Numbered from the stretch's first letter, positions 9,309 through 18,164 are shown. The stretch: DNA of 64,000 nucleotides from Flavobacterium segetis (GCF_900129575.1 NZ_FQWE01000002.1:248001-312000); one strand, 5' to 3'. The notes: generated by a model from the sequence alone, not told the origin. Made by a program: numbers and translations.

Positions 9309-10040
9309 ATGAAAGTAAAATTACCTTTTCTACTATTTTTTCTTGCATTTAATTTTTGTTTTTCTCAAACTGAAAAAGTAATTTTTGGAAAAGTAGTATC
9401 CTCTGGAATATCGCTGCAAAATGTGCATGTCATCAATAAAAATACAGAAAAAAGTTCCATCACAAATTACAACGGAGATTTTACAATAAATGCCAAAATT
9501 GGTGACAGTATAATTTTTTATAAAAAAGATTATTTTTTGCTAGGAATTCGTGTGACTGTGAACACTTTAAATAACAATGCCTTTTCTATTGCTTTGATAA
9601 AAAAAGCTGAAGAATTAGAAGAAGTAATAATCGCAAAAACTTCAAATATTAATTTGAAATTTGACACCAATTACGAAAATATTAAAAGAGACGAAATTAC
9701 AGCTGATAGAGCTGAACGCAGACTAAAAAATCCAGGAGTAGCTGATCTTTCGATCGACAAAGGGTTAAATTTATTACGAATAGGGAAAACTTTATTTGGA
9801 CTTTTAGCAAAAGAAAAAACAGCTGTAAAAACAACAGAAATCGATTTCAAAGAAAATGTTAAAAACTCTTGCGACGAAAAATTTTTTACTAAAACCTTAA
9901 AATTAAATTCTTTTGAAATCGATCTCTTTCTGCAATTTTGTGAGACCGATCCAAATGCAAATACAGTTGCGGTAAATGAAAATGTTTTAACATTAATGGA
10001 TTTTCTAGTAAAAAAGAATGTTGAATTCAAGAAGCTATAA
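9309..10040 (+). CDS. exported protein with carboxypeptidase-like regulatory domain
   Basis: A 243-residue protein with a signal peptide ending near FCFSQ (residue 20). Residues 25-100 form a beta-sandwich of the CarboxypepD_reg-like type (FGKVVSSGISLQNVHVINKN, NYNGDFTINAKIGDSI, then ELEEVII), the module that precedes the plug in many TonB-dependent receptors but here stands alone. The rest (about 110-243) is an uncharacterised Bacteroidota-type tail. Probably periplasmic or outer-membrane associated. It stands alone, convergent with tspO on the other strand, and no partner suggests a more precise role. Confidence 0.75.
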   Translation: MKVKLPFLLFFLAFNFCFSQTEKVIFGKVVSSGISLQNVHVINKNTEKSSITNYNGDFTINAKIGDSIIFYKKDYFLLGIRVTVNTLNNNAFSIALIKKAEELEEVIIAKTSNINLKFDTNYENIKRDEITADRAERRLKNPGVADLSIDKGLNLLRIGKTLFGLLAKEKTAVKTTEIDFKENVKNSCDEKFFTKTLKLNSFEIDLFLQFCETDPNANTVAVNENVLTLMDFLVKKNVEFKKL

Positions 10041-10080
10041 AAATCAATTAAAAATTGATTGCTCATTACGCAGCGACCAA

Positions 10081-10557
10081 CTATCTATTCAACCACCAAA
10101 TACTTCCATTCAAAACCGCAGCAAAACTCACCCACGCTATGTATGGAATAAACAAATAACCAGCAATTTTATTGATTTTAGAAAATTGAACATACGTTTC
10201 AAAAATCATCAACCATAAAACAATAATTTCTAAACCTGCTAACATTGGGTTGTGTAGTCCAAAAAATAAATACGACCACAAAGCATTAAGCGCCAGCTGT
10301 ATTGCAAAGAATATCAATGCCTTTTTTACAAGTTCACGCTCTTCTTCTATTCGGTTCCAAACTAAACCTGCTGCAACACCAATCATAACATAAAGCGTAC
10401 TCCAAACGGGTGCGAAAACCCAATTGGGCGGATTAAAACTGGGTTTGATCAAAGTAGGATACCAAGTTGTAATGGCAGCTCGTGTTACCATTCCTGAGAA
10501 ATACCCAACAACAAGGCAGGTTACCACAACAGCTAATATTCTAGTGATTTTATTCAT
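10081..10557 (-). CDS. tspO: TspO/MBR family tryptophan-rich sensory protein
   Basis: A 158-residue membrane protein with five membrane segments. The family blocks are clear: WYPTLIKPSFNPPNWVFAPVW in the first loop, then NALWSYLFFGLHNP and a C-terminal Trp-rich end. The start at 10557 (MNKITRIL) is preferred to an in-frame Met eight codons upstream because it begins directly before the first membrane helix. TspO proteins bind porphyrins and have roles in tetrapyrrole and stress regulation. A TAAATTTG box on this strand lies at 10579-10586. It sits divergently from the mevalonate genes. Confidence 0.93.
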   Translation of the reverse strand: MNKITRILAVVVTCLVVGYFSGMVTRAAITTWYPTLIKPSFNPPNWVFAPVWSTLYVMIGVAAGLVWNRIEEERELVKKALIFFAIQLALNALWSYLFFGLHNPMLAGLEIIVLWLMIFETYVQFSKINKIAGYLFIPYIAWVSFAAVLNGSIWWLNR

Positions 10558-10770
10558 TTTATTATGATATATAATTGACAAATTTACTGAAAACTACTCA
10601 ACATTTCGACCGTTCATAATAAAGGTTATTTAAAAACGCAAAACTCCATACATAAAATCATTATTTACGTTCAAATTTATTTTTTGTTTATCACATGAGA
10701 GGAAAAAATCTAATGTTATATATTAATGACCCTTTTATAAAATCTGCGAATCTGCGGTTAATAAAAAAAG

Positions 10771-10778
10771 TATCTTTG
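10771..10778 (+). promoter_or_regulatory. -7 promoter box before diphosphomevalonate decarboxylase
   Basis: TATCTTTG, a perfect TAnnTTTG box, ends 16 bp before the ATG. A clean TTG -33 box is missing; CTG at 10752-10754 is the nearest candidate. Confidence 0.5.
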
Positions 10779-10794
10779 CACAAATTTTTAATTC

Positions 10795-11877
10795 ATGATT
10801 TCAGTAAACGATTTTATTCCGTCTAAATATTCAAATTCTGTTGATCAAGGTATTTTTCAGTGGAGCGCACCCAGTAATATTGCGCTTGTAAAATATTGGG
10901 GGAAAAAAGAAAACCAAATCCCTGCGAATCCTTCAGTCAGCTTTACTTTGAATAATTGTAAAACGAATACCAAGTTGGCTTTCGCCAAAAAAGCTGATCG
11001 AAATTATTTCTCATTTGACTTGCTTTTTGAAGGTCAACCTAAAGAAGATTTCAAACCTAAAATCCAGAAATTTTTTGAACGAGTAGAAATATACTTGCCT
11101 TTTTTAAAAGAGTACCACTTTACAATTGACACTGAAAACACGTTTCCTCACAGTTCAGGAATTGCCTCTTCGGCATCAGGAATGGCGGCTCTTGCCATGA
11201 ATTTAATGAGTTTAGAAAAAGCATTAAATCCATTGATGACCGATGATTATTTTTACCAAAAAGCCTCTTTATTAGCCCGTTTGGGCTCTGGAAGCGCGTG
11301 CAGAAGCATTAAAGGACAAGTCGTAGTGTGGGGTACTCATCAAAATATTACTGGAAGCTCAAATTTATTTGGAGTTGAATTTCCAAATACTATCCATGAG
11401 AATTTCACTGATTATCAAGATACCATTTTGCTCGTTGATAAAGGTGAAAAACAAGTTTCTAGCACTGTAGGCCATGAACTTATGCACGATCATCCTTTTG
11501 CCGAAAGGCGATTTGCACAAGCACATGAAAACTTAGACAAACTAATTACCATTTTTAAAACTGGAGATTTGGAAGAATTTATTAAAGTTGTTGAAAGCGA
11601 AGCCTTGACTTTGCACGCAATGATGATGACTTCCATGCCTTACTTTATATTGATGAAACCAAATACTTTAGAAATTATTAATGCGATTTGGAAATTTAGA
11701 AAAGCGACAAAAATACCTGTTTGTTTTACATTAGATGCTGGTGCAAATGTGCATGTTTTGTATCCAAATAAGGATAAAGAGAAAGTATTACAATTTATTC
11801 AGAACGAATTAGTTGGCTATTGCCAAAATGGTCAGTATCTTTGCGACCAAATTGGGAATGGTGCTGCATTGATTTAA
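10795..11877 (+). CDS. mvaD: diphosphomevalonate decarboxylase
   Basis: A 360-residue GHMP-superfamily enzyme. It converts mevalonate 5-diphosphate to isopentenyl diphosphate with ATP, releasing CO2. Visible motifs: SAPSNIALVKYWGK near residue 24, NPSVSFTLNN, the GHMP phosphate-binding loop PHSSGIASSASGMAAL (about 117-132) and GSGSACRSI. The C-terminal CFTLDAGANVHVLYP carries the Asp-rich end typical of the family. It heads a cluster with a GHMP kinase and a UbiA prenyltransferase, which fits an isoprenoid operon using the mevalonate route. Confidence 0.95.
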   Translation: MISVNDFIPSKYSNSVDQGIFQWSAPSNIALVKYWGKKENQIPANPSVSFTLNNCKTNTKLAFAKKADRNYFSFDLLFEGQPKEDFKPKIQKFFERVEIYLPFLKEYHFTIDTENTFPHSSGIASSASGMAALAMNLMSLEKALNPLMTDDYFYQKASLLARLGSGSACRSIKGQVVVWGTHQNITGSSNLFGVEFPNTIHENFTDYQDTILLVDKGEKQVSSTVGHELMHDHPFAERRFAQAHENLDKLITIFKTGDLEEFIKVVESEALTLHAMMMTSMPYFILMKPNTLEIINAIWKFRKATKIPVCFTLDAGANVHVLYPNKDKEKVLQFIQNELVGYCQNGQYLCDQIGNGAALI

Positions 11878-11917
11878 TTTTTTTTAGTTATCTTTAGTTT
11901 TTTAAAGAACTGAAATC

Positions 11918-12112
11918 ATGGATATTCAATCAGATAAGTTGGAATTGATAAAATTATTAATAGAAACTGAAGATCAATCTTTAATAAATGCTGTAAAAAG
12001 TATTTTTAGTTCACAGAAAAAAGAAGTTTGGACGCAATTATCTGCCGAAGAACAAGAAAAAATTGAAATTAGAATTCACGAAGCAAATCGTGGTGATTCA
12101 GTAGAATTATAA
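11918..12112 (+). CDS. small orphan antitoxin-like protein
   Basis: A 64-residue acidic protein, MDIQSDKLELIKLLIETED and so on, with a helix-rich N terminus and the WTQLSAEEQEKIE stretch seen in small addiction-module proteins paired with ParE/RelE toxins in Bacteroidota. No toxin gene follows: the next frame is the GHMP kinase, 44 bp further on. It may be an antitoxin left after toxin loss, or a small protein recruited to this operon. Its position inside the mevalonate cluster is odd. The call rests on resemblance remembered from such families, not on a search. Confidence 0.55.
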   Translation: MDIQSDKLELIKLLIETEDQSLINAVKSIFSSQKKEVWTQLSAEEQEKIEIRIHEANRGDSVEL

Positions 12113-12156
12113 AAATAATACACTTGCCAACCCCAATTGATCATTCAAAATATTAT

Positions 12157-13095
12157 ATGAAAGGACCCTTATTTTACTCAAAAATATTACTCTTTGGAGA
12201 ATACGGAATTATTCGTGACTCTAAAGGGCTTTCAATTCCTTATAATTTTTATAACGGTGCTTTAAAAAGAGATGAAAATCCTTCAGAAGAAGCGATTAAA
12301 TCTAATGGTCATTTGAAACGATTTGTAACTTATTTAGAAACGTTACAAAACGAGCAACCAGAATTAGTTACTTTTGATTTAGCACTATTAAAAGAGGATG
12401 TAGAAACAGGAATGTATTTTGATTCTAGTATTCCTCAGGGATATGGTGTAGGAAGTAGTGGCGCACTTGTCGCTGCTATTTATGATAAATATGCACACAA
12501 TAAAATAACAGTTTTAGAAAATCTTACACGTGAAAAATTATTGCAACTAAAAACGATATTTTCACAAATGGAAAGTTTTTTCCATGGGAAAAGTTCAGGT
12601 TTAGATCCTTTAAATAGTTATTTGAGTATTCCAATCTTAATTAATTCTAAAGATAATATTGAAGCAACGGGTATTCCAACACAAAGTTTTGACGGAAAAG
12701 GCGCAGTTTTTTTACTAGATTCGGGAATTGTGGGCGAGACTGCACCAATGGTTAGTATATTTATGGAAAACTTGAAAGACAAAGGTTTCCGTGCTATGTT
12801 GAAAAACCAATTTGTAAAATACACTGATGCCTGCGTTGAAAACTTCCTTGGTGGTGATATGAAGTCATTGTTTATGAACACCAAGAAACTATCAAAAGTA
12901 GTTTTAAATAATTTTAAACCTATGATTCCAGAGCAATTTCACGGAATTTGGCAACAAGGAATAGACAGTAACGATTATTACTTAAAATTATGTGGATCTG
13001 GTGGTGGTGGATACATCCTTGGTTTTACTGAAGATCTAGAGAAAGCAAAAGCATCCCTATCTGATTATAAGCTAGAGGTAGTCTACAAGTTTTAA
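12157..13095 (+). CDS. GHMP kinase, probable mevalonate kinase of the GYDIA type
   Basis: A 312-residue GHMP kinase. The N terminus MKGPLFYSKILLFGEYGII matches the strand that carries the mevalonate kinase substrate site, and SSIPQGYGVGSSGALVAA (about 93-110) is the ATP loop. The C-terminal KLCGSGGGGYILGF is GHMP motif 3. The ATG at 12157 is preferred; an in-frame TTG at 12124 would add 11 residues that do not look conserved. Phosphorylating mevalonate is the expected job given mvaD upstream and a prenyltransferase downstream, but phosphomevalonate kinase cannot be strictly excluded. Confidence 0.85.
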   Translation: MKGPLFYSKILLFGEYGIIRDSKGLSIPYNFYNGALKRDENPSEEAIKSNGHLKRFVTYLETLQNEQPELVTFDLALLKEDVETGMYFDSSIPQGYGVGSSGALVAAIYDKYAHNKITVLENLTREKLLQLKTIFSQMESFFHGKSSGLDPLNSYLSIPILINSKDNIEATGIPTQSFDGKGAVFLLDSGIVGETAPMVSIFMENLKDKGFRAMLKNQFVKYTDACVENFLGGDMKSLFMNTKKLSKVVLNNFKPMIPEQFHGIWQQGIDSNDYYLKLCGSGGGGYILGFTEDLEKAKASLSDYKLEVVYKF

Positions 13096-13180
13096 AAAAA
13101 ATCTATTTCCTTATTAGGTAAGAATTTTAATTTAAAAATCACTTTGTGACTGAGTGCCTTTGTAGCTAACAATATTCGAA

Positions 13181-14134
13181 ATGAACAGAAAGCAGAAACT
13201 TCTCTTAATGAAAATTGCAAGTTTGTTCTCAGTAGTTAGAGGCTACAACATTCCTATTATTATTCTAGCGCTCTATTTATCTTCTATATTTATCTTGGCA
13301 CCAGAAAAGAGAGCACTTGAGGTTTTATTGGATTTTAATTTATTTATTATAGTATTTGCTTCTTCCTTAACGATTGCGTCTGGTTATATCATTAATAATT
13401 TTTATGATTCTCAAAAAGATTTAATTAATCGCCCGCAAAAGTCAATGCTAGACCGCTTAGTTAGTCAAAAAACTAAATTAAATGTCTATTTCACTCTAAA
13501 TTTTATCGTTTCACTTATGGCACTTTTTGTGTCATGGCGGGTTTTTATATTCTTTTCCGCTTATATATTTTTCATTTGGTTTTACTCACACAAAATTAAA
13601 AAGTATCCTGTAATAGGAAATTTAACTGCAGCAGTGCTTGCAGTTCTTCCATTTTTTGCAGTATTATTATATTTTTACACTCGAATTCCATTTGAGGATA
13701 TTGATAATTATAAAACACAACTAGCCGTAATATTTGCTCATGCCGCTTTTCTTTTTTTATTGTTACTAGTGCGCGAAATGATTAAAGATTTGGAAAACCT
13801 AACGGGTGATTTAGTTAACGACTACAATACCATCCCTATCGTTTATGGAGAAATCGTTTCCAAACAAATTATAACTATATTGACAATTTTGACGGTCTTT
13901 CCCGTTTACGTTTTAATCGAAATTTCTGATGTGGGATTAATGAATATCTACTTTTATTCCTGTCTGATAATCTTAATTTTCTTTTTGCTTTATTTGTGGA
14001 AATCCACTAGTAAAAAACAATTTTTATTATTGCACAACGTTTTAAAATTTTTAATTGTTTCTGGAGTTTTTTGTATTGTATTAATCAATCCCGCTGTTTT
14101 GTGGCACGGAAAAAGAATGTTGTTGATGATTTAA
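13181..14134 (+). CDS. UbiA-family prenyltransferase (geranylgeranylglycerol-phosphate prenyltransferase-like)
   Basis: A 317-residue polytopic membrane protein with about eight or nine helices. The first Asp-rich UbiA motif is NNFYDSQKDLINRPQK (about residues 82-97) and the second is DLENLTGDLVNDYNTIP (about 207-223). Such enzymes move a polyprenyl chain from a diphosphate to an acceptor. In Flavobacteria, the member next to mevalonate genes is commonly annotated as a geranylgeranylglycerol-phosphate prenyltransferase, an archaeal-lipid type enzyme; that acceptor is inference. Its place after two mevalonate genes links it to isoprenoid supply. The acceptor could instead be a quinone head group. 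Confidence 0.8.
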   Translation: MNRKQKLLLMKIASLFSVVRGYNIPIIILALYLSSIFILAPEKRALEVLLDFNLFIIVFASSLTIASGYIINNFYDSQKDLINRPQKSMLDRLVSQKTKLNVYFTLNFIVSLMALFVSWRVFIFFSAYIFFIWFYSHKIKKYPVIGNLTAAVLAVLPFFAVLLYFYTRIPFEDIDNYKTQLAVIFAHAAFLFLLLLVREMIKDLENLTGDLVNDYNTIPIVYGEIVSKQIITILTILTVFPVYVLIEISDVGLMNIYFYSCLIILIFFLLYLWKSTSKKQFLLLHNVLKFLIVSGVFCIVLINPAVLWHGKRMLLMI

Positions 14135-14192
14135 CAAGCTTTAAAAAATGGTAATATGAACCTAATATTTCTTTGTTATAGCACTTTACTCC

Positions 14193-14280
14193 TAGCCCCG
14201 ATTGCAGCGGCATCCTTTTATAAAGCTCCCAGCCATAAATAGGCTGCGAGCTTTATAAAAGATACAGTGGAAAGCGGGAA
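14193..14280. repeat. REP-like palindromic element with long hairpin
   Basis: A 14-base arm at 14215-14228 (CTTTTATAAAGCTC) has its exact complement at 14248-14261; the stem continues after one mismatch with CAGCC/GGCTG (14230-14234 and 14242-14246) round a 7-base loop. Outside the core, CCCCGATTGCAGCGGCATC on the left imperfectly mirrors GATACAGTGGAAAGCGGG on the right. There is no T run beside it, so it is not an ordinary terminator. Elements with such outer arms and variable cores are, from memory, repeated in Flavobacterium genomes. Confidence 0.6.
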
Positions 14281-14356
14281 AATGCTCTAAATGAAGAAAC
14301 ATCATATATTAATATACTTATCCTTTAGACAGTTACCGTTTTATAACCCTCACTTA

Positions 14357-14387
14357 TTGATTATCAATTATATAAATAGTACCTTTG
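14357..14387 (+). promoter_or_regulatory. Bacteroidota promoter before the pseudouridine synthase gene
   Basis: TTG at 14357-14359, a 20-base spacer, then TACCTTTG at 14380-14387, a full match to TTG-N17-23-TAnnTTTG. It overlaps a possible TTG start codon at 14385 and so rules that start out. Confidence 0.8.
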
Positions 14388-14405
14388 CGCAAATTAAGGA
14401 ATATT

Positions 14406-15314
14406 ATGAATAATAAGCAAGGCAACAATAAAGGAAGTGGTGCTAGAACAAACAGTTCAAAACCAAGTTCTAACAAGCCAAAACCTGCTATGCAAAAAAG
14501 GGCACAGGGGCCAAAAAAAGTTAAAGTAAACACTAAAGTTGCAGAAGCTGCTACTGATAAAGTAGAAAAAAAGCCAAACCAAGCGGCTAAAAGACCAAAA
14601 GTAAAAGACGAAATTCGCTTGAATAAATATATTGCAAATTCTGGTGCTTGTTCGCGTCGTGATGCTGATATTTACATTCAGTCAGGAACTGTTAAAGTGA
14701 ATGGAATTCCAGTGACCGAAATGGGTTATATGGTCAAACCAGGCGATGTTGTGAATTTTGACGGAGCTACATTGACCCCAGAGAAAAAAGTTTACATCTT
14801 ACTAAACAAACCAAAAAACTTTACAACTGCGATGGACGAAGGTCAGGAATATCGCAATGTACTGGAATTAGTTAGAGGTTCTACTACTGCAAAAATTGGT
14901 GCAATAGGTAGAATGGACAAGAATACAACTGGATTATTATTGTTTACAAACGATACAGATATGATTCGGAAGTTTACTTTACCGAGTCAGAAATCATCTA
15001 AAATCTACCAAGTTTCATTAGATAAAAACTTAAAATTTGAAGATTTAGAAAAGATAAATAAAGGATTAACCCTTGATGGCCACCGCGTTTTTGTTGAAGA
15101 CATAAGTTATATTGAAGGAGAAGCTAAAAGCGAAATTGGGTTGCAATTAAGATCCTCAAATGTGAAAGTTGTTCGTAGCATATTCGAACATTTTGATTAC
15201 GACGTTTTACGAATTGATCGTGTTTCTTTTGCTGGTTTAACTAAAAAGAATTTACCTCGTGGGACATGGAGAATACTTACTGATCAAGAAATTATCAATT
15301 TGAAGAACGTTTAA
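14406..15314 (+). CDS. rRNA pseudouridine synthase, RsuA/RluB family
   Basis: A 302-residue protein. Residues 1-70 are a Lys/Asn/Ser-rich, probably disordered tail, common in Bacteroidota members. An S4 RNA-binding domain follows (IRLNKYIANSGACSRRDAD, about 74-130), then the catalytic domain with GRMDKNTTGLLLFTND, whose Asp (D171) is the catalytic residue, and KIYQVSLDK. It isomerises a uridine in rRNA; RluB (23S helix 89) is the likeliest subtype, but RluE/F/RsuA cannot be separated by eye. ATG at 14406 is chosen because an upstream in-frame TTG lies inside the promoter. A terminator follows. Confidence 0.9.
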   Translation: MNNKQGNNKGSGARTNSSKPSSNKPKPAMQKRAQGPKKVKVNTKVAEAATDKVEKKPNQAAKRPKVKDEIRLNKYIANSGACSRRDADIYIQSGTVKVNGIPVTEMGYMVKPGDVVNFDGATLTPEKKVYILLNKPKNFTTAMDEGQEYRNVLELVRGSTTAKIGAIGRMDKNTTGLLLFTNDTDMIRKFTLPSQKSSKIYQVSLDKNLKFEDLEKINKGLTLDGHRVFVEDISYIEGEAKSEIGLQLRSSNVKVVRSIFEHFDYDVLRIDRVSFAGLTKKNLPRGTWRILTDQEIINLKNV

Positions 15315-15337
15315 AACGAGTTTTATTACTACATAAC

Positions 15338-15376
15338 AAAATCCCATCCGTTTTTTTACGGTTTGGGATTTTTATT
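15338..15376 (+). terminator. terminator after the pseudouridine synthase gene
   Basis: AAATCCCA near 15339-15346 pairs with TGGGATTT near 15364-15371, with CCGT/ACGG inside, then a T-rich run. Confidence 0.85.
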
Positions 15377-15397
15377 TTAAAGAAAACCAAAAATTAC

Positions 15398-15760
15398 ATG
15401 ACACCTGAAAAATTACAATCAATTGCTTTTAAATGGTTTGACACTTTCAACAATAAAGAATTAGAAAAACTGTTGTCTTTGTATGACGACGAAGCTGTAA
15501 TTTCTAATTCACAACTCAAATCTTTGAAACCAGAGACCAATAGTTTTGTTTCTGGCAAACAAGCTTTGCGCCAATTGTGGCAAGATGTTTTTGAGCGTTT
15601 TCCAAGTATACATTACAAAGTCAAATCGGTTACTGCTAATGGAGATCGTGTGTTTATGGAATACATAATAAGCGTTGAAAATGCTGAAGATATGCTAATT
15701 GCCGAAGTCTTAGATATCAAAGAAGATAAAATTATAGGCTCTAGAGTTTATCGTGGATAA
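15398..15760 (+). CDS. NTF2-like/SnoaL-type small protein
   Basis: A 120-residue cytoplasmic protein with the alpha+beta cone layout of the NTF2-like fold: an N-terminal helix with FKWFDTFNNKELEKLLSLYD, an A-strand region around DDEAVISN, and a C-terminal strand pair ending in IKEDKIIGSRVYRG. This final block is common in SnoaL-like ketosteroid-isomerase-type proteins. The ligand or reaction is unknown. It has its own terminator downstream and shows no operon partner. Confidence 0.75.
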   Translation: MTPEKLQSIAFKWFDTFNNKELEKLLSLYDDEAVISNSQLKSLKPETNSFVSGKQALRQLWQDVFERFPSIHYKVKSVTANGDRVFMEYIISVENAEDMLIAEVLDIKEDKIIGSRVYRG

Positions 15761-15782
15761 ACTGACTAATGCAATAAATAAA

Positions 15783-15826
15783 AAACCCTAGAACGACAAT
15801 AAGTAGTTCTAGGGTTTCTTTTTTTA
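15783..15826. terminator. bidirectional terminator between convergent genes
   Basis: AAACCCTAGAAC at 15783-15794 is the exact complement of GTTCTAGGGTTT at 15806-15817; T tracts lie on both strands, serving the NTF2-like gene and the M3 peptidase gene. Confidence 0.88.
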
Positions 15827-15838
15827 TTTTGGATAAAT

Positions 15839-17986
15839 CTATCCTCTTACCCTCTTGAGCGGTTCCTTCTTTTTGTCTAATCCCCGCTTTTTCAACAACG
15901 GCTCAATACTAGGTTCACCACCGCGGAAACGTTTGTATAAAACCATCGGATCTTCGGTGCCGCCTTTCTCTAAGATGTTTTCACGAAACAATTTAGCCTT
16001 TTCTGGATTGAATAAACTTGTTGACTTAAAAGCTTCAAATGCATCCGTATCTAAAACACCTGACCAAATATAACTGTAATAACCTGACGAATAACCACCT
16101 GAAAAGATGTGATTGAAGTACGTGCTTCGGTATCGAGGAATGATCGATTCAATTAAACCAATTTTTTTCATTGTGGCCTTTTCAAAAGTATTTGCATCAA
16201 CAGTGATATCCTTAGTTTGCGAATGATATTCTAAATCTAACAATGAAGCTGCAAGGTATTCTGTAGTTGTAAAGCCTTGATCAAAGGTACCTGCTTTTTT
16301 CAATTTATTTACTAAAACTTCAGGGATAACTGCTCCCGTTTTATAATGCTTAGCATATAGCTTTAAGACCTCAGGCTCTGAAGCCCAATTCTCCATAATT
16401 TGTGAAGGAAGTTCAACAAAGTCTCTTGGAACACTCGTCCCCGCTAAACTTCTATAAGTTACATTCGATAATAAACCGTGTAAAGCATGACCAAACTCAT
16501 GGAAAAAAGTCGACACCTCATCAAATGTTAATAATGCAGGAGCACTAGCTGACGGCTTCGTAAAATTACATACTATAGAGACTACAGGAGCAATACGTTT
16601 GCCATCAACAGTTTTCTGGGTTCGGTAGGACGTCATCCAAGCACCACCACGCTTAGACTCACGAGGATGAAAATCCATGTATAATACGCCAAGATGTGTT
16701 CCGTCTTTTTCAGTAACTTCCCACACTGTGACATCTTCATGATATTTTGGAACATTCACTAATTCTTTGATTTTTATACCATATAAATTTTCTGTTACCT
16801 GAAAAACTCCCTTTCTCACATTGTCTAAACTAAAATAAGGCTTTAACTCCTCTTCGTCAAGATCAAAACGTTGCTTTCTAATTTTCTCCGTATAATAACG
16901 CCAGTCGTATGGTTGAACTGTGCCTTTTACACCCTCTTTTAGCATCATTTTCTGAATGTCGGCGGCCTCTATTTTAGCGATTTCTAGTGCTGGTTTCCAT
17001 AAATCATTCAATAATTTATTGACGTTTTGAGGTGTCTTAGCCATTGACTCCTCTAAGACGTAAGTTGAGTGTGAAGTGTACCCCAATAATCGCGCTTTCT
17101 GTCCGCGAAGATTAGCTAGTTCTATAGCATTTTGTTTATTGTCAAAAGCATCGTCATGATTCCCTCTCGTTTGGTACTCATTCCAAATTTTTTGACGCAA
17201 AGCCCTATTTGAATTATATTGTAGAAACGGCATGACGCTGGAATTAGAAAGGGTAAAAACCCATTTCCCCTCTTTGCCTTTTGCTTTAGCATCAGCGGCT
17301 GCAGCCTCTATTAAACCTTCTGGCAAGCCTGCTAAATCTTTCTTAGCATCAATAATCAATTCGTATTTATTAGTCTCCGCCAATATATTTTGTCCGTACT
17401 TTAAACTAGCAAGTGATAGTTTTCCGTTTATATTACGCAATATGTCCTTATCTGTCACTGATAAATTTGCACCACTACGCACGAAATCTTTGTAAGCATT
17501 ATCTAAAATTTTGGCTTGTTCCAAATTTAAGCCTAAGCTTGCTCTTTTATCCCACAGCGTTTTTACTTTTGCAAATAATTTTTCATTCAAGTAAATGTTA
17601 TCTCTGTGAGAAGAAAGATTTGGCGCTACTTCTTTAGCAATATTTTGAATCTCTTTATTGGTATTAGCTGAATTATAATTAGAAAAAACCGTGCTTACAT
17701 CACTTAACAATCGGCCTGCATTTTCCATAGCAAGAATTGTATTGTCAAAAGAAGGAGCTTCGACATTATTAGCAATTACACTAATTTCAGCCTCATGTGA
17801 ATTGATTCCTTCTAAAATGGCTGGTTTAAAATGTTCATTTTTGATTTTATCAAATGGTGGAACTTGAAAAGGCGTGTCATAGGCCTGAAAAAATGGATTC
17901 ATAGCAGTAGTTTCATTTTTTTCTTGCGCTTCAATCGTTAGTATGTTACCCATAACTAACAAAATGAAAAAGGATTTTTTTCTCAT
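15839..17986 (-). CDS. dcp: M3 family metallopeptidase, peptidyl-dipeptidase Dcp-like
   Basis: A 715-residue exported zinc peptidase. The N terminus (MRKKSFFILLVMGNILTIEAQ) is a signal peptide, followed by NPFFQAYDTPFQVPPFDKI, the typical start of mature Dcp proteins. The zinc site FHEFGHALHGLLS has HEFGH at residues 496-500. Length and the GGYSSGYYSYIWSGVLDTDAF block near the end match Dcp/oligopeptidase A. It removes C-terminal dipeptides from oligopeptides, here in the periplasm. Its basic C-terminal end (KKRGLDKKKEPLKRVRG) is slightly extended. It is divergent from the DUF885 peptidase-like gene. Confidence 0.92.
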   Translation of the reverse strand: MRKKSFFILLVMGNILTIEAQEKNETTAMNPFFQAYDTPFQVPPFDKIKNEHFKPAILEGINSHEAEISVIANNVEAPSFDNTILAMENAGRLLSDVSTVFSNYNSANTNKEIQNIAKEVAPNLSSHRDNIYLNEKLFAKVKTLWDKRASLGLNLEQAKILDNAYKDFVRSGANLSVTDKDILRNINGKLSLASLKYGQNILAETNKYELIIDAKKDLAGLPEGLIEAAAADAKAKGKEGKWVFTLSNSSVMPFLQYNSNRALRQKIWNEYQTRGNHDDAFDNKQNAIELANLRGQKARLLGYTSHSTYVLEESMAKTPQNVNKLLNDLWKPALEIAKIEAADIQKMMLKEGVKGTVQPYDWRYYTEKIRKQRFDLDEEELKPYFSLDNVRKGVFQVTENLYGIKIKELVNVPKYHEDVTVWEVTEKDGTHLGVLYMDFHPRESKRGGAWMTSYRTQKTVDGKRIAPVVSIVCNFTKPSASAPALLTFDEVSTFFHEFGHALHGLLSNVTYRSLAGTSVPRDFVELPSQIMENWASEPEVLKLYAKHYKTGAVIPEVLVNKLKKAGTFDQGFTTTEYLAASLLDLEYHSQTKDITVDANTFEKATMKKIGLIESIIPRYRSTYFNHIFSGGYSSGYYSYIWSGVLDTDAFEAFKSTSLFNPEKAKLFRENILEKGGTEDPMVLYKRFRGGEPSIEPLLKKRGLDKKKEPLKRVRG

Positions 17987-18164
17987 ATTTGTATGTAATT
18001 AAGAAGCTAAATTTAGCCGAAATCATTGTAAAATAAGAATCCCTACAGAGCGTTAACTTAATTTTATGACAAAAAAGAAAACGATTCATCAAAAGAACGA
18101 GTAATCGTACGGTAAAAATTAAAAAAAAGCAATAAATTAGCTTTAATAATTACAAATCTATATT

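Noticed and set aside
12124..12159. TTG start for the GHMP kinase
   Set aside because: The added residues are polar and unlike the family N terminus; ATG at 12157 begins exactly at MKGPLFYSKILLFGEYG.
14385..14408. TTG start for the pseudouridine synthase
   Set aside because: The TTG is part of the TACCTTTG promoter box, so it cannot be in the mRNA; ATG at 14406 is used.
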